Shown here piece by piece: positions 43,887 to 55,690 of a stretch of 64,000 nucleotides of DNA. Below the pieces are notes generated by a model. That model searched no databases, was not told the DNA's origin, and saw only the letters and a list, made by a program, of their open reading frames with translations. Within the stretch, counting starts at the first letter, position 1. Each line of letters starts with the position of its first letter. The position numbers and the translations under genes are program-made. Origin of the DNA: Stomoxys calcitrans (lineage: Eukaryota > Arthropoda > Insecta > Diptera > Muscidae); assembly GCF_963082655.1 (NCBI RefSeq), contig NC_081553.1:46085989-46149988 (forward strand). Reading direction: 5' to 3'.

Positions 43887-46073
43887 ATACCCACCACCGA
43901 AGGATGGGGGCATATTCATTTTGTCATTTCGTCTGCAACACATCGAAATATTTATTTCCGATCCTATAAAGTATATATATTCTTGATCAGCGTAAAAATC
44001 TAGACGATCTAGCCATGTCCGTCCGTCTGTCCGTTGAAATCACGCTACAGTCTTTAAAACTAGAGATATTGAGCTGAAATTTTGCACAGATTCGTTTTTT
44101 GTCCATAAGCAGGTTAAGTTCGAAGATGGGCTAAATCGGAATATATCTTGATATAGCCCCCATATAGACCTATCCGCCGATTTAGGGTCTTAGGGCCATA
44201 AAAGACACATTTATTATTCGATTTGGCTGAAATTTGGGACAGTGAGTTGTGTAAGGCCCTTCGACATCCTTCGTCAATTTGACCCAGATCAGTCCTGATG
44301 TGGATATAGCTGCCATAAAGACCGATCCTTCGATTTAGGGTCTTAGGCCCATAAAAGACTCATTTATTTTCCGATTTGGCTGAAATTTGGGACAGTGAGT
44401 TGTGTTAGGCCCTTCGACATCCTACTTTAATTTGACCCAGATCGGTCCTGATTTGGATGTAGCTGCCATAAAGACCGATCCTCCGATTTAGGGTCTTGGG
44501 CCTATAAAAGAAGCACTTATTGTCCGATTTTGCTGAAATTTGAGACAACGAGTTGTGTAAGGCCAGTCAACATCCTTCTATAATTTAGCTCAGATCGGTT
44601 CAGACTTGGATATAGCTGCCATATAGACCGATCTCTCGATTTAAAGTCTTGGGCCCATAAAAGGCGCATTAATTGTCCGATCGGCTCAGATCGGTCTAAA
44701 TTTGGATATAGCTGCCATATAGACCGATCCTCCGATTTAGGGTCATTGGCCCATAAAAGCCACATTTATTGCCCGATTTTGCTGAAATTTGGGACAGTGA
44801 GTTGTGTTAGGCCCTTCGGTATCATACTTTAATCTGGCCCACATCGGTCCTGATTTGGATATAGCTGCTATATAGACCGATTCTCCGATTTAGGGTCTTG
44901 GGCCCATAAAGGAGCACTTATTGTCCGATTTTGCTGAAATTTGAGACAGTGAGTTGTATTAGGCCAGTCAACATCCTTTTTTTAGCTTGGCCCAGATCGG
45001 CGCAGATTTGGATATAGCTGCCATATAGACCGATCCTCCGATTTTGGGTCTTAGGCCCATAAAAGCCACATTTATTATCCGATTTGCTGAAGTTGGGGAC
45101 AGTGAGTTCCCTTAGGCTCTTCGACAACCTTCGTCAATTTGGCTCAGATCGGTCCAGATTTGGATATGGCTGCCATATAGACCGATCCTCCGATTTTGGC
45201 TCTTAGGCCCATAAAAGCCACATTTATTATCCGATTTGGCTGAAATTTGGGACAGTGAGTTGCGTAAGGCCCATCGACATCCTTCTTCAATTTGGCTCAG
45301 ATTGGTTGAGATTTGCCGATCTCTGGACTTAAGGTCTTGGGCCCATAAAAGCAGCATTTATTGTCCGATTTTTCCAAAATTTGGGACAGTGAATTGTGAT
45401 AGGCCCGTCAACCTTCTTTTGTAATATGGCTCAGATCGGTCCAGATTTGTATATACCTGCCATATAGAACGGTCTCTATATATAATGGTTTGGGCCCACA
45501 ATAGGCGCATTTATTGTCCGATTTCCCCGAAATTTGTGATAGTGTGTTGCATTGGACTCTTCAACAACTTTCTGCAATTTGGCCCAGATCGGTCCACATT
45601 TGGATATAACTGTCATATTGACCGATTTAAGGCTTTGTACCCATAAAATGCGCATTTATTGTTCGATTTTGCCGAAATTCGGGACAGTGAGTTGTGTTAG
45701 GCCCTTCGGCATCCCTCATCAATTTGGCCCAGATTGGTTACATTATCCTATTTCGCTGAAATCTGGGACAAAGGCTTATGTTAGGCTTTTCGACATCGGC
45801 GTCGTATATGGTTCAGACCGGTCTATATTTCGATATGACCAAAACAAAAAACCAATATTTTATTCTTTAAAATTGAACAATGACTTGTACTTATAAGACC
45901 TTTCAATATTCGTGTTGAATTTGGTCCAAATCGGACCATATTTCGATTAAACTGCTATGGGGGCATAAATTAAGCATTTTTCACCGGATTATGACGAAAG
46001 GTGGTTTACATATATACCCGAGGTGGTGGGTATCCAAAGTTCGGCCCGGCCCAACTTAATGCGTTTTTACTAG
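43887..46073 (+). mobile_element. Complete family A element, 2.2 kb, longest A array
   Basis: The head ATACCCACCACCGAAGG, core, GTCCGTCCGTCTGTCCG and post-tract segment lead to about ten A monomers. CTGCCAT words at 44316, 44469 and 44622 give a 153-bp period. It ends with the subterminal GAGGTGGTGGGTATCC, a hairpin (TTCGGCCCGGCCCAA) and TTTTTACTAG. The terminal CTAG fits the Helitron CTRR rule better than the CTTG of other copies. Confidence 0.92.
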
Positions 46074-46120
46074 TTTTGCCTCAAACAAATTTCCCTCAAA
46101 ATGATTTTAACATAATATTT

Positions 46121-47890
46121 ATACCCTACTCCACCACTGTGGTACAGGGTATTATAGATTTGTGCATTTGTTTGCTACGCTAAGAAGGAGACGCGATAGA
46201 CCCATTGATAAGTATACCGCTCGACTCAGAATCACTTTCTGATTCGATTTAGCCATGTCCGTCTGTCCGTATATGAGTCAATGTATTCTTGTAATCAAAG
46301 TTCACGTCGTATTTATTGTCCGATTGTCACGAAATTTTTCAGATGTCAGTTTTTTGACCCAAGGACAAACGCTATTGATTTTGAAAAAAAAATCGGTTCA
46401 GATTTAGATAAAGCTCCCATATATATCTTTCATCCGATATGGCTTTTTAAGGCTGCAGAAGCCACACTTATCGTCCGATCTTTACAAAATTTGGCATTGG
46501 GTATTGTATTTGAGGTCTACATAAGTGTGTAAAATTTCATAAAAGTCAGTTCAGATTTAGATATAGTTCCCATATATATCTTTCATCCAATATGGCTTTT
46601 TAAGGCTGTAGAAGCCACAATTATCGTCCAATATTTACAAAATTTGGCATTGGGCTTTTTCTTTGAGGTCTAAATAATTGTATAAAATTTCATAAAAATC
46701 GGTTCAGATTTAGATATAGCTGCCATATATATCTTTCATCCGATATGTCTTTTTAAGGTTGTAGAAGCCACAGTTTTGGTCCGATCTTTAAAATATTTTG
46801 CGCGAGGTGTTCTATTTGACGTCCTAATATGTGTGGAAAATTTCATGAAAATCGGTTCAGATTTAGATATAGCTCCCACATATATCTTTCATCCGATATG
46901 GACTTTTAATGCTTTAGAAGCCACAATTTTTGGCCCGATCTTAAAAAATATCTTGCCCGAGGCGTTTTATTTGGCGTCCCAATATGTGTGCAAAATTTCA
47001 TAAAAATCAATCCAGATTTAGATATAGCTCCCATATATATCTTTCACCAGATATGGCTTTTTAAGGTTGTAGAGCCACACTTATCGTCTGATCTTTACAA
47101 AATTTGGCATTGAATATTTTATTTGAGTTCTACATATGTGTGCAAAATTTCATGAAAATCGGTTCAGATTTAGATATAACTCCCATATATATCTTTCACC
47201 CGATATGGCCGTTTAAGGCTGTAGAAGCCACAATTTTGTTCCGATCTTTACAAAATTTGGCATAGGATGTTTTGTTGAACGTCCCCATATGTGTGCAAAA
47301 TTTCATAAAAATCGGTACATATCTAGATATAGCTCCCATATATATGTATCGCCCGATTTGCACTTAAATGGCCATAGTAGCTACAATTTTCAACCAATCT
47401 GCACAAAATTTGCCACTAACTGTTTCGTAACTAATATTAACGTATCTGCAAAATTTCATTAAAATCGGTTCAGATTTAGATATAGTTCCCATATATATGT
47501 ATCGCCCGATTTGCACTTCAATGGCCGTAGTAGCAACAATTTTCAACCGATCTGCACAAAATTTGGCACGGATTGTTTTGTTACTGATCCTAACGAATCA
47601 TCAAAATTTCACTAAAATCGGTTCAGATATGGATATATATGGAACTCCCAGGTATATGTATCGCCCGATTTACACTTATAAGGGTGTAATAAACCAAATT
47701 TTCTGATCTACTGATCTACACAAAATTTGTTGTTGCTGATCTTAACATATCTGCGAGATTTCATCAAAATCGGCTCAAATTCGGATATAGAACCCATACA
47801 TAGTTATCGCCATATTTGCACTTATATAGCCGTAGTTACAAGAATTTTCAACGATCTGTTTGGAAGTCGGTTCAGATTTAGATGTAGCCT
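46121..47890 (+). mobile_element. Family C head and array of a C/B chimera
   Basis: The head ATACCCTACTCCACCACTG, then GTACAGGGTATTATAG, GACCCATTGATAAGTATACC and a minimal GTCCGTCTGTCCG. It carries about ten C monomers, with CCATATATAT or CCACATATAT words at 46724, 46877, 47032, 47184 and 47337, spacing 152-155 bp. Later units drift (CACTTCAATGGCCGTAG) before family B monomers take over. Confidence 0.88.
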
Positions 47891-48955
47891 TCATGTATTC
47901 TCTAGAGGGCGCATCTTGGGTGTTGACTTCTTTAGCCTCTAGAGGGCTCATTTCTTATCCGATTGAAATGAAATTTTGCACAAAGTATTTTGTTATGATA
48001 TCCAACAACTGTGTCAAATATGGTTCAAATCGGTTCATAACCTGAAATGGCTGCCATATAAACCGATCTGGAATCTTGACTTCTTGAGCCTCTAGAGGGC
48101 GCATTTCTTATCCGATTGGAATGAAATTTTGAACAAAGTATTTTATTATGATATCCAACAACTGTGCCAAGTATGGCTCCAATCGGATGACAACCTGATA
48201 TAGCTGCCATATAAACCGATCTTGGGTCTTGACTTCTTTAGCCTCTAGAGGGCGCATTTCTTATCCGATTGGAATGAAATTTTGCACAAAGTATTTTGTT
48301 TATGATATCCAAAAACTGTGCTAAGTATGTTTCAAATCGGATGATAACCTGATATAGCTGCCATATAAACCGATCTTGGGTCTTGACTTCATGAGCCTTT
48401 AGAGTGCGCAATTCGTATCCGATTTGAATGAAATTTTGCACCACGTGTTTTGTTATGATATCCAACAACTGTGTCAAATATGGTTCACATCGGTTTATAA
48501 CCTGATATGGCTGCCATACAAACCGATCTGGGATCTTGACTTCTTGAGCCTCTAGAGGTCGTAATTATTATCCGATTTTCCTGAAATTGTGTACGACGGA
48601 TCCTCTCATGACCATCAACATTCGTGTTTATTATGATCTCAATCGGTCTATAGCCTGATACAGGTCATATTATCAGCAGCTCATATAAATCGATCTCCCT
48701 ATTTTACTTCTTGAGCCCCCAAAGGGCGCAATTTTTATTCGAATTGGCTGACACTTTACACAGGTCTCCAACATATAATTTAATTGTGGTCCGAACCGGA
48801 CCATATCTTGGTATCGCTCTAATGGCAGAGCAAATATTTCTTATATCATTTTTTTTTGCCCAAGAAGATATGCCGGGAAAAGAACTCAAACAAATGCGAT
48901 CCATGGTGGAGGGTATATAAGATTCGGCCCGGCCGAACTTAGCACGCTTTTACTT
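47891..48955 (+). mobile_element. Family B array and end of the C/B chimera
   Basis: From CTCTAGAGGGCGCATC onward the monomers are B type, about six in all. It closes with CAAATGCGATCCATGGTGG, a perfect hairpin and CACGCTTTTAC. The class changes mid-array without a head or end between, so the composite looks recombined within the array. Confidence 0.88.
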
Positions 48956-49783
48956 TTTTTTTGTAATTTACCTACAAAATTTGTTTTGAAATTGATTTTT
49001 ATTCTTCATTTCCCATAGAATAACGAGTCAAAATTCCATGACTCGAAAATCTTTTGATTTTTTTTATAATTTCATTTGCATTTCATTCATTTTTTTAATA
49101 TAAACTTTCATTTAACTTAGGTATAGCCCAGATACTCGGTTTCTTTGATGTCCCAAAGGAAATAAAAGTCGGTTCTCCTCACAGACTGACTGCTTGAGTG
49201 ATTCTGTTTCATCGCCTCTTTGACTGACTCATCAAGCGATGATGTTGTGTCGAAGTGCCTGGCACTATTTCTACTTTATTCCTTGCTCTTGGTCTTTCTC
49301 TAGTTTTTTTCTTGCAAAACTTGTGCTTTCAATGCTGACTATAAAGTGGGAAATAACAAAAAAAAAATGAAAAAAAGAAAAACTGTGACATTCATTACCC
49401 AACTCTCTTACCGCATGCTAACCCCACAGCCTTACAATGCTGGGGTTGCAATTGTTTCTAGGAATCGCCTGCTAGGATATTCTCAACTCCTGCCCTGCTT
49501 ACCGGTGTTAATTTTTATGGCTGTTCGTTCATCGTTCATTCGCTCCTACTTCCTGTCATCATCGACTTACTCAGTTTCCTTTTCCTTTCAACAAAGTTGC
49601 TGGTAATGTTGGCCGGGTGCGGAGCATTTGGCTGTTCTGTGGGTGTGTGTTCGTATATGTGTGATGATTAGTGTTGCCCCAAGTAAAAGTTTTTGGTGGT
49701 TCAAAATTACTAAGAAAGAAGCCAGCAAAAAAAACTTGCAAAGATAGACATTATGATTCTTTAAACGAGCGCTTCGTTCTTGG
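48956..49783. other. Unassigned sequence
   Basis: AT-rich with homopolymer runs. An 86-codon ORF at 49346-49606 starts with a lysine-rich run from a poly-A tract and has no recognised domain. Confidence 0.4.
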
Positions 49784-49866
49784 AGGCCACAGTGTCGTAT
49801 AAGTTAGCATGTCTGTTATAACCCCGAAGGCTTGACTTGGAATCCTGGGGAGAAAATCAACAAAAT
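49784..49866 (+). mobile_element. Decayed SINE head
   Basis: GGCCACAGTGTCGTATAAG, GTTAGCATGTCTGTTATAAC and TTGGAATCCTGG correspond to the tRNA-like head with the B box lost. Only the first 80 bases remain. Confidence 0.7.
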
Positions 49867-49911
49867 TGTGCTTTAAATACTATTATTTTAATTTTTGTTC
49901 TGATAGTCAGT

Positions 49912-49998
49912 ATACCCATCAACATAGGTTAAGCGGTATATTCAATTAGTCATTCCGTTTTCAATACATCGAAATATTGGTCTCAGACCGCATAGATT
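49912..49998 (+). mobile_element. DINE-like head fragment
   Basis: CAGTATACCCATCAACATAGG, CATTCCGTTTTCAATACATC and GGTCTCAGACCGCATA match the A/B head up to the core, then stop. Confidence 0.65.
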
Positions 49999-50055
49999 AG
50001 ATAAGGTTAGGTTGAAAAGAGGGTGCAGATATTAATCTGCCTTATGCCACACGCT
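49999..50055 (-). pseudogene. LINE 3' UTR scrap
   Basis: AAGGTTAGGTTGAAAAGAGG followed by TGCAGATATTAATCTGCC is the reverse complement of the 3' end of LINE copy 1 (about 8060-8096). Confidence 0.7.
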
Positions 50056-50066
50056 CCAAAAATTAA

Positions 50067-51451
50067 CAAGTAAACAGGTATAAAGATCGGCCGGGCCGAA
50101 CTTTGGATTACCACCATCTCGGGTATATATGTAAATTGCCTTTCATCATAATCCGGTGAAAAATGCATAATTTATGCCCCCATAGCAGCTTTATATAAAT
50201 ATGGTCCGATTTGGATCAAATTCGACACGGATATTGCTCAATTTTGTAGAACAAAATATTGTTCTTTTTGGTAGCCATATCCAAATATAGACCCATCTAA
50301 CCAAATACGACACGGATGTCGAGAAGCCTAATATATGCCACTGTGTCAAATTTTAGCGAAATCGGATTATAAATGTGCCTTTTATGGGTCCAAGACTTTA
50401 AATCGAGAGATCGGTTTATATGACAGCTATACCCAAATCTGAACCGATCTGGCCCAAATTGAAGAGAGCTGACGACGGGCCTAACACAACTCCAGCCAAC
50501 TGAGCCAAATTGAAGAAAGATGTCGAAGGCCCTAGCACATCTCACTGTCCCAAATTTCAGCAAAATTGGATAATAAATGTGGCTTTTATGGGCCTAAGAC
50601 CCTAAATCGGAGAAACAGTCTATATGGCTGCTATATCCAAATCTGGACAGATCTAACCCAAATTGATGAAGGATGTCGTAGGATCTAACGCAACTTACTG
50701 TCCCCAATTTCAGCATAATCGGACAATTAATGCGCTTTTTATGGCCCCAGAACCTAAAACCGCGAGATCGGTATATATGGCAGCTATATCCAAATCTGAT
50801 CCGATCAGGGCCAAATTAACGAAAAATGTCGAAGGGCCTAAGACAACTCACTATACAATATTTCTGCGAAATCGAATAATAAATGTGGCTTTTATGGGCC
50901 TAAGACCCTAAATCGGAGGATCGGTCTATATGGCAGATATATCCAAATCTGGTCCGATCTGAGCCAAATTGACGAAGGATGTCGTAGGACCTAACAAAAC
51001 TCACTGTCCTAAATTTCGGCGAAATCGGACAATAAATGCGCTTTTTATGGCCCCAAAACCTCGGTCTATATGGCAGCTATATCCAAATCTGATCCGATCA
51101 GTGCCGAATTAAACAAAGATGTCGAAAGGCCTAAAGCAACTCATTGTACCAAATTTCAGCGAAATCGAAAAATGAATGTGGCTTTTATGGGCCTAAGACC
51201 CTAAATCGCAGGATCGGTCTATATGGCGGCTATATCCAAATCTGGACCGATCTGGGCCAAATTAAAGAAATATATCGAAGGCCCTATCACATCTCACTAT
51301 CCCAAATTTCAGCAAAATCGGATAATAAATGTGGCTTTTATGGGCCTAAGACCCTAAATCGGCGGGTCGGTCTATATGGGGGCTATATCAAGATATAGTC
51401 CGATATAGTCCATCATCGAACTTAACCTGCTTATGGACAAGACTGTAGCGT
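50067..51451 (-). mobile_element. Family A element lacking its head
   Basis: CAAGTAAACAGGTATAAAG, the hairpin GATCGGCC/GGCCGAAC and the subterminal CCACCATCTCGGG lead into about seven A monomers and ACCTGCTTATGGACAAG. It ends at GACTGTAGCGTG, where LINE copy 3 begins. Confidence 0.87.
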
Positions 51452-52880
51452 GGAATGCTCCAACGTCTCACCATCTTCCCCACATGTCCTACACATGCCA
51501 TCACTTGCCGCACCGATTTTGCATAAGTGAGCTCGTAGTCCTATGTGCCCCGTTATGACACCAAAGGCTATACTGACCTCCTTCTTACTTCCATTCAGTA
51601 ATAGCCTAAAATCCTCTCACGATCCGTATCACCCCATAGGATTTTCGCCGTCCTACCTACTGTTTCGCTGTTCCACAATGTTACAATTGTTAAATCGAAT
51701 TGCGTCGACCCGAAAGGCTTCGGTCTAACCAAGTTCACCGACGGCAGTTCTCTGGCCTTTACTGTCAAATCGCCTGCCTTTAAATTCCTCCTTACTCCGT
51801 TATGGCCCCGCACCCAAACGATGCGGATTCTCCCATCCTCAGAAAAAGCGTTAATCTCCTTCTTACAGTGTTTGTTACCTTACCCTCCTGGTTGTTATTG
51901 CCCTTATGGCCATTTTACTGTCGGTAAAGATGTTAACACGTCGACGTGTTAGTACCACACCGCCTCCTTCATTTCATGATAGTCCGGATCTTCGCCTGCA
52001 GGACCGTATTATGGGCAGGCAGTCTAAAACAAATCTCAGTTCCTGGGTTCTCAATGTAGGCTCCCCGGCTCACTTTGTCCCCTAGCTTTGATCCATCCGT
52101 GTAACATGCTCTTCCAGACGGCAATACTAGGGTTCCATCAGTCAAAGACTGTGCTGCTGGCAGCAGTGCCTCATACTCGACCTCAAGTATCGTCTCAGGT
52201 ATCCGATGGGAAACCTCTTTCATACCTTCCAGGTTTCCTTTCGTCGCCATTATTATACCGCAATGGTATGAGCTCCCACCCTCTATCCATTCTCCCATCG
52301 CCTTAAGTCTCATAGACGCAGTGGCTGTCTCACATTTAATCTGTATGTCAATGGGTCGGATATATAGATTAGTCTCCAGTGCCCTAGTGGGCGTGGTCCT
52401 CATCGCTTCGCCTATGCCAAGACAACATGTTCTCTGAACTTGTTGTATGGTGGGACTGTTTCTCCATAGCAGTCCACCAAACTACTGAGACGTTAGTATG
52501 TGTTGGTCTAATCACGCCAATCTAGAGCCAGAGGACTATCATCGACCCTATTTCGAGACTTCGGCCCGTCTATATAGTGCCCAACATCTGTTAGCCTTCT
52601 CAGTACGCTCGTGAATGTGATATTTCCAATTTAATTTCCTATTCAAGTTCACTCCTAAGTATTTGACGTCGTCAGATATCGAAATGGTTTTATTGAAAAA
52701 CGTGGTGCTTCAAATTAGCCCACCTTCTTCTTCTATGGGTTAACGTTGAGACCTCTGGGTCTAGCCCAGTCATACGCCATATGCATGACCCTTTTGGCCC
52801 TTCTGCATAGGTGGTTCCTAACCTTAATCTTTTAAAACTTCAGACGATCTTTTAAAACTTCTTTTAAAAGATCGTCTGCG
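51452..52880 (-). pseudogene. LINE copy 3 (reverse transcriptase end, RNase H, tail)
   Basis: The minus strand covers the same region as copies 1 and 2. RNase H has CYTDGSK (about 52100-52080), but the glutamate site reads QAKIRTI and the third site TDSK is intact, the converse of copy 1. WVRGHNGV and a decayed Cys/His tail (CRTCGEDGE-like) follow. Its 5' side (52800-52880) is rearranged into a short hairpin and is cut by a SINE. The RT segment upstream of the cut continues at 53201-53302. Confidence 0.88.
52841..52878. repeat. Perfect 17-bp inverted repeat (hairpin)
   Basis: CAGACGATCTTTTAAAA and its exact complement are separated by CTTC. The word ATCTTTTAAAACTTC is also tandemly repeated at 52828 and 52847. 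The arms include CAGACGAT, the AspAsp codons of the LINE YADD motif. Confidence 0.93.
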
Positions 52881-52883
52881 CTA

Positions 52884-53200
52884 GGCCACCGTAGGGCAGA
52901 GCTTAGCATGTCCGCCATGACGCTGAGACCATCGCATGCTGGTGAGACCATCAGAAAAAAAAATTTTTTCAGCGATGGTTTTCCGCTCTTAACGCTGGCA
53001 ACATTTGTGAGGTACTATGCCATGTAAAACTTCTCTCCAAAGAGGTGTCGCATTGCGGCGCGCCGTTCGGACTCGGCTATAAAAAGGAGACCCTTATGAT
53101 TGAGCTTAAATAAACTTGAATCGAACTGCATTCATTGATATGGGGGAAGTTTGCCCCTGTTCCTTAGTGCATTGTTCATGGGCAAAATTTGCAATTTACA
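52884..53200 (+). mobile_element. Full-length SINE inserted in a LINE
   Basis: GGCCACCGTAGGGCAGAGC, then a head with part of the B-box region lost, CATCAGAAAAAAAAATTTTT, CTCTCCAAAGAGGTGTCG, CTATAAAAAGGAG and GTTCATGGGCAAAATTTGC. It lies between the codons for PVCY and for ADD of the LINE reverse transcriptase. Confidence 0.9.
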
Positions 53201-53302
53201 TAGCAGACGGGTTCAAATCCCTCCTCAGTCAGCATCCGTAATAGGTTATTTATGGTGTTCACCCAAAGGAGTGGCGATAAAATGCCTCCTTGTGGCGTGG
53301 TA
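53201..53302 (-). pseudogene. LINE copy 3, RT segment beyond the SINE
   Basis: The minus strand reads an RT palm stretch with LSPLLWVNTINN-like sequence (one frameshift) and MLTEEGFEPVCY, directly upstream of the YADD codons. It matches 6290-6392 of copy 1. Confidence 0.82.
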
Positions 53303-54416
53303 CAAGGAGGGGTATTTTTTTAAGACCGCATATATATTCTTTGTCTTCGTGACCCTTTTTATCGATCTAGCCATGTCCGACCGCCTGTCCGACCGCCTGT
53401 CCGACCGCCTGTCCGACCGCCTGTCCGTCCGTCTGTCTGTCCGTCTGTCCGTCCGTCTGTCCAACTGTCCGCCCATCTGTCCGTCCGTCTGTCTGTCTGT
53501 CCGTCTGTCCGTCTGTCCGTCCGTCTGTCCGTCCGTCTGTCCGTCCGTCTGTCCGTCCGTCTGTCCGTCCGTCTGTCCGTCCGTCTGTCCGTCCGTCTGT
53601 CCGTCCGTCTGTCCGTCCGTCTGTCCGTCCGTCTGTCCGTCCGTCTGTCCGTCCGTCTGTCCGTCCGTCTGTCCGTCTGTCCGTCCGTCTGTCCGTCCGT
53701 CTGTCCGTCTGTCCGTCCGTCTGTCCGTCCGTCTGTCCGTCCGTCTGTCCGTCTGTCCGTCCGTCTGTCCGTCCGTCTGTCCGTCCGTCTGTTCGTCCGT
53801 CTGTCCGTCCGTCTGTCCGTCCGTCTGTCCGTCCGTCTGTCCGTCTGTCCGTCCGTCTGTCCGTCCGTCTGTCCGTCCGTCTGTCCGTCCGTCTGTCCGT
53901 CCGTCTGTCCGTCCGTATGTCCGTCCGTCTGTCCGTCCGTCTGTCCTTTCGTCCGTCCGTCTGTCTGTCCGTCCGTCCGACCGAGTGTCTGTCAAAAGCA
54001 CGCAAACTTTCGAAGGTGTAAGCTAGCCGCTTAAAATTTTGCACAAATACTTCTTATAGATGCAGGTAGATTGGGATTGTAAATGGACTATATCGGTCCA
54101 TGCTTTGATATAGCTGCCATATAAACCGACTTCTTGACCCACTACAGGGCGCAATTTTTATCCAATTTGGGTGAAATTTTGCATGAGGTGTTTTCTTTAT
54201 GATTTTTAACAATTGTGCCAAGTATGGTTGAAATCGGTCCCTAACCTGATATAGATGGCGTATAAACCAATCTGGGGTTTTGACTTTTTCAGCCTCTAGA
54301 GTTAGTTACTTTAAATCGGTGCATAACCTGATATAGCTGAATCTCGAATCTTGATTTCTTGAGTTACTAGAGGACGCAATTCTTATTTAATTTAGCTGAA
54401 ATTTTGCAGAATTTTG
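53303..54416 (+). mobile_element. Family B element with giant GTCY tract
   Basis: A damaged head (GGAGGGGTATTTTTTTAAG), core (GCATATATATTCTTTGTC), the expanded tract at 53375-53993, CACGCAAACTTTCGAAGG and two decayed B monomers. It is cut at 54417 by a family A head. Confidence 0.85.
53375..53993. repeat. About 620-bp (GTCY)n expansion
   Basis: Four GTCCGACCGCCT units are followed mainly by GTCCGTCCGTCT dodecamers, with interruptions such as GTCCAACTGTCC, GTTCGTCC and GTCCGTATGTCC. Other copies in this window have 20-70 bp at the same place. The 225-291-codon ORFs on both strands here are purely repeat-driven (PSVC-type and RTDG-type repeats). Confidence 0.97.
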
Positions 54417-55690
54417 AAGGAGGGGGGTATATTCATTTTATCATTCCGTTTGCAACACATCGAAATATCCTTTTCCGAACCTATAAAGTATATATATTCT
54501 TGATCAGCGTAAAAATCTAAGACGATCTAGACATGTCCGTCCGTCTGTCCGTCTGTCTGTTGAAATCACGCTACAGTCTATAAAAATAGAGATATTGAGC
54601 TTAAATTTTGCACAGATTCTTTTTTTGTCCATAAGCAGGTTAAGTTCGAAGATGGGCTATATCGGACTATATCTTGATATAGCCCCCGTATAGACCGATC
54701 CGCCGATTTAAGGTCTTAGGCCTATAAAAGACACATTTATTATCCGATTTAGCTGAAATTTGGGGCAGTGAGTTGTGCTAAGCCCTTCGACTTCCTTCGT
54801 CAATTTGGCTCAGATCGGTTCAAATTTGGATATAGCTACCATATAGACCGATCCTCCGATTTAGGGTCTAAGGTCCGTAAAAGCCACATTTATTATCCGA
54901 TTTCGCTGAAATTTGGGACAGTGAGTTGTCTTAGGCTTTTCGACTTCCTTCGTTAATTTGGCTTAGATCGGTCCAGATTTGGATAAAGCTGCCATATAGA
55001 CCGATCCTCCGATTTAGGGTCTTAAGCCCACAAAAGCCACATTTCTTATCCGATTTTGATGAAATTCGGGACAGTGAATTGTGTAAGGCCCATGGATATA
55101 GCTGCCATATAGACCGATTTCTTGATTTATGGTTTTAAGCCCATAAAATGCTCATTTATTGTCCGATGTCGCCGAAATTTGGGACAGTGAGTTAACTTAA
55201 GCCCTGCAATATCGCACAGATCGGTCCAGATTTGAATATAGCTGCCATATAGACCGATCTCTAGGTTTTAGGTTTTGTGGCCATAAAAGACGCATTTATT
55301 GTGCGATGTCGCTGAAATTTGGGACAGTTCTTTTGTGTTAGGCTCTTCGACGTCCTTCTTCAATTTTGCCCAGGTCGGTCCAGATTTGAATATAGCTGCC
55401 ATATAGACCGATCTCTCGATTTAAGGTTTTGGGCCCATAAAAGAGGCATTTATTGTCCGATTTCGAAATTTGGGACAGTGCTTTGTGTTAGGCTCTTCGA
55501 CATTTTTATGCAACTTGGCCCAAATCGGTTCAGATTTGGATATAGCTGACATGTAGACCGATATCTCGATTTAAAGTCTTGGCCCCATAAAAGGCGCATT
55601 TATAATCCGATTTCACTGAAATTTGACACAGTGACTTATGTTAGGGTTTTCGACATCCGTGTCGTATATAGTTCAGATCGGTTTATTTTT
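54417..55690 (+). mobile_element. Family A element, left part (split by a family B element)
   Basis: GGGGGGTATATTCATTTTATC, core, GTCCGTCCGTCTGTCCG, post-tract segment and about seven A monomers, ending GATCGGTTTATTTTT, at which point a family B head starts. The element resumes at 57360. Confidence 0.9.

Noticed and set aside
53151..54044. Overlapping ORFs of 225-291 codons on both strands
   Set aside because: They are produced by the GTCY microsatellite; sequence is pure dodecamer translation on every frame.
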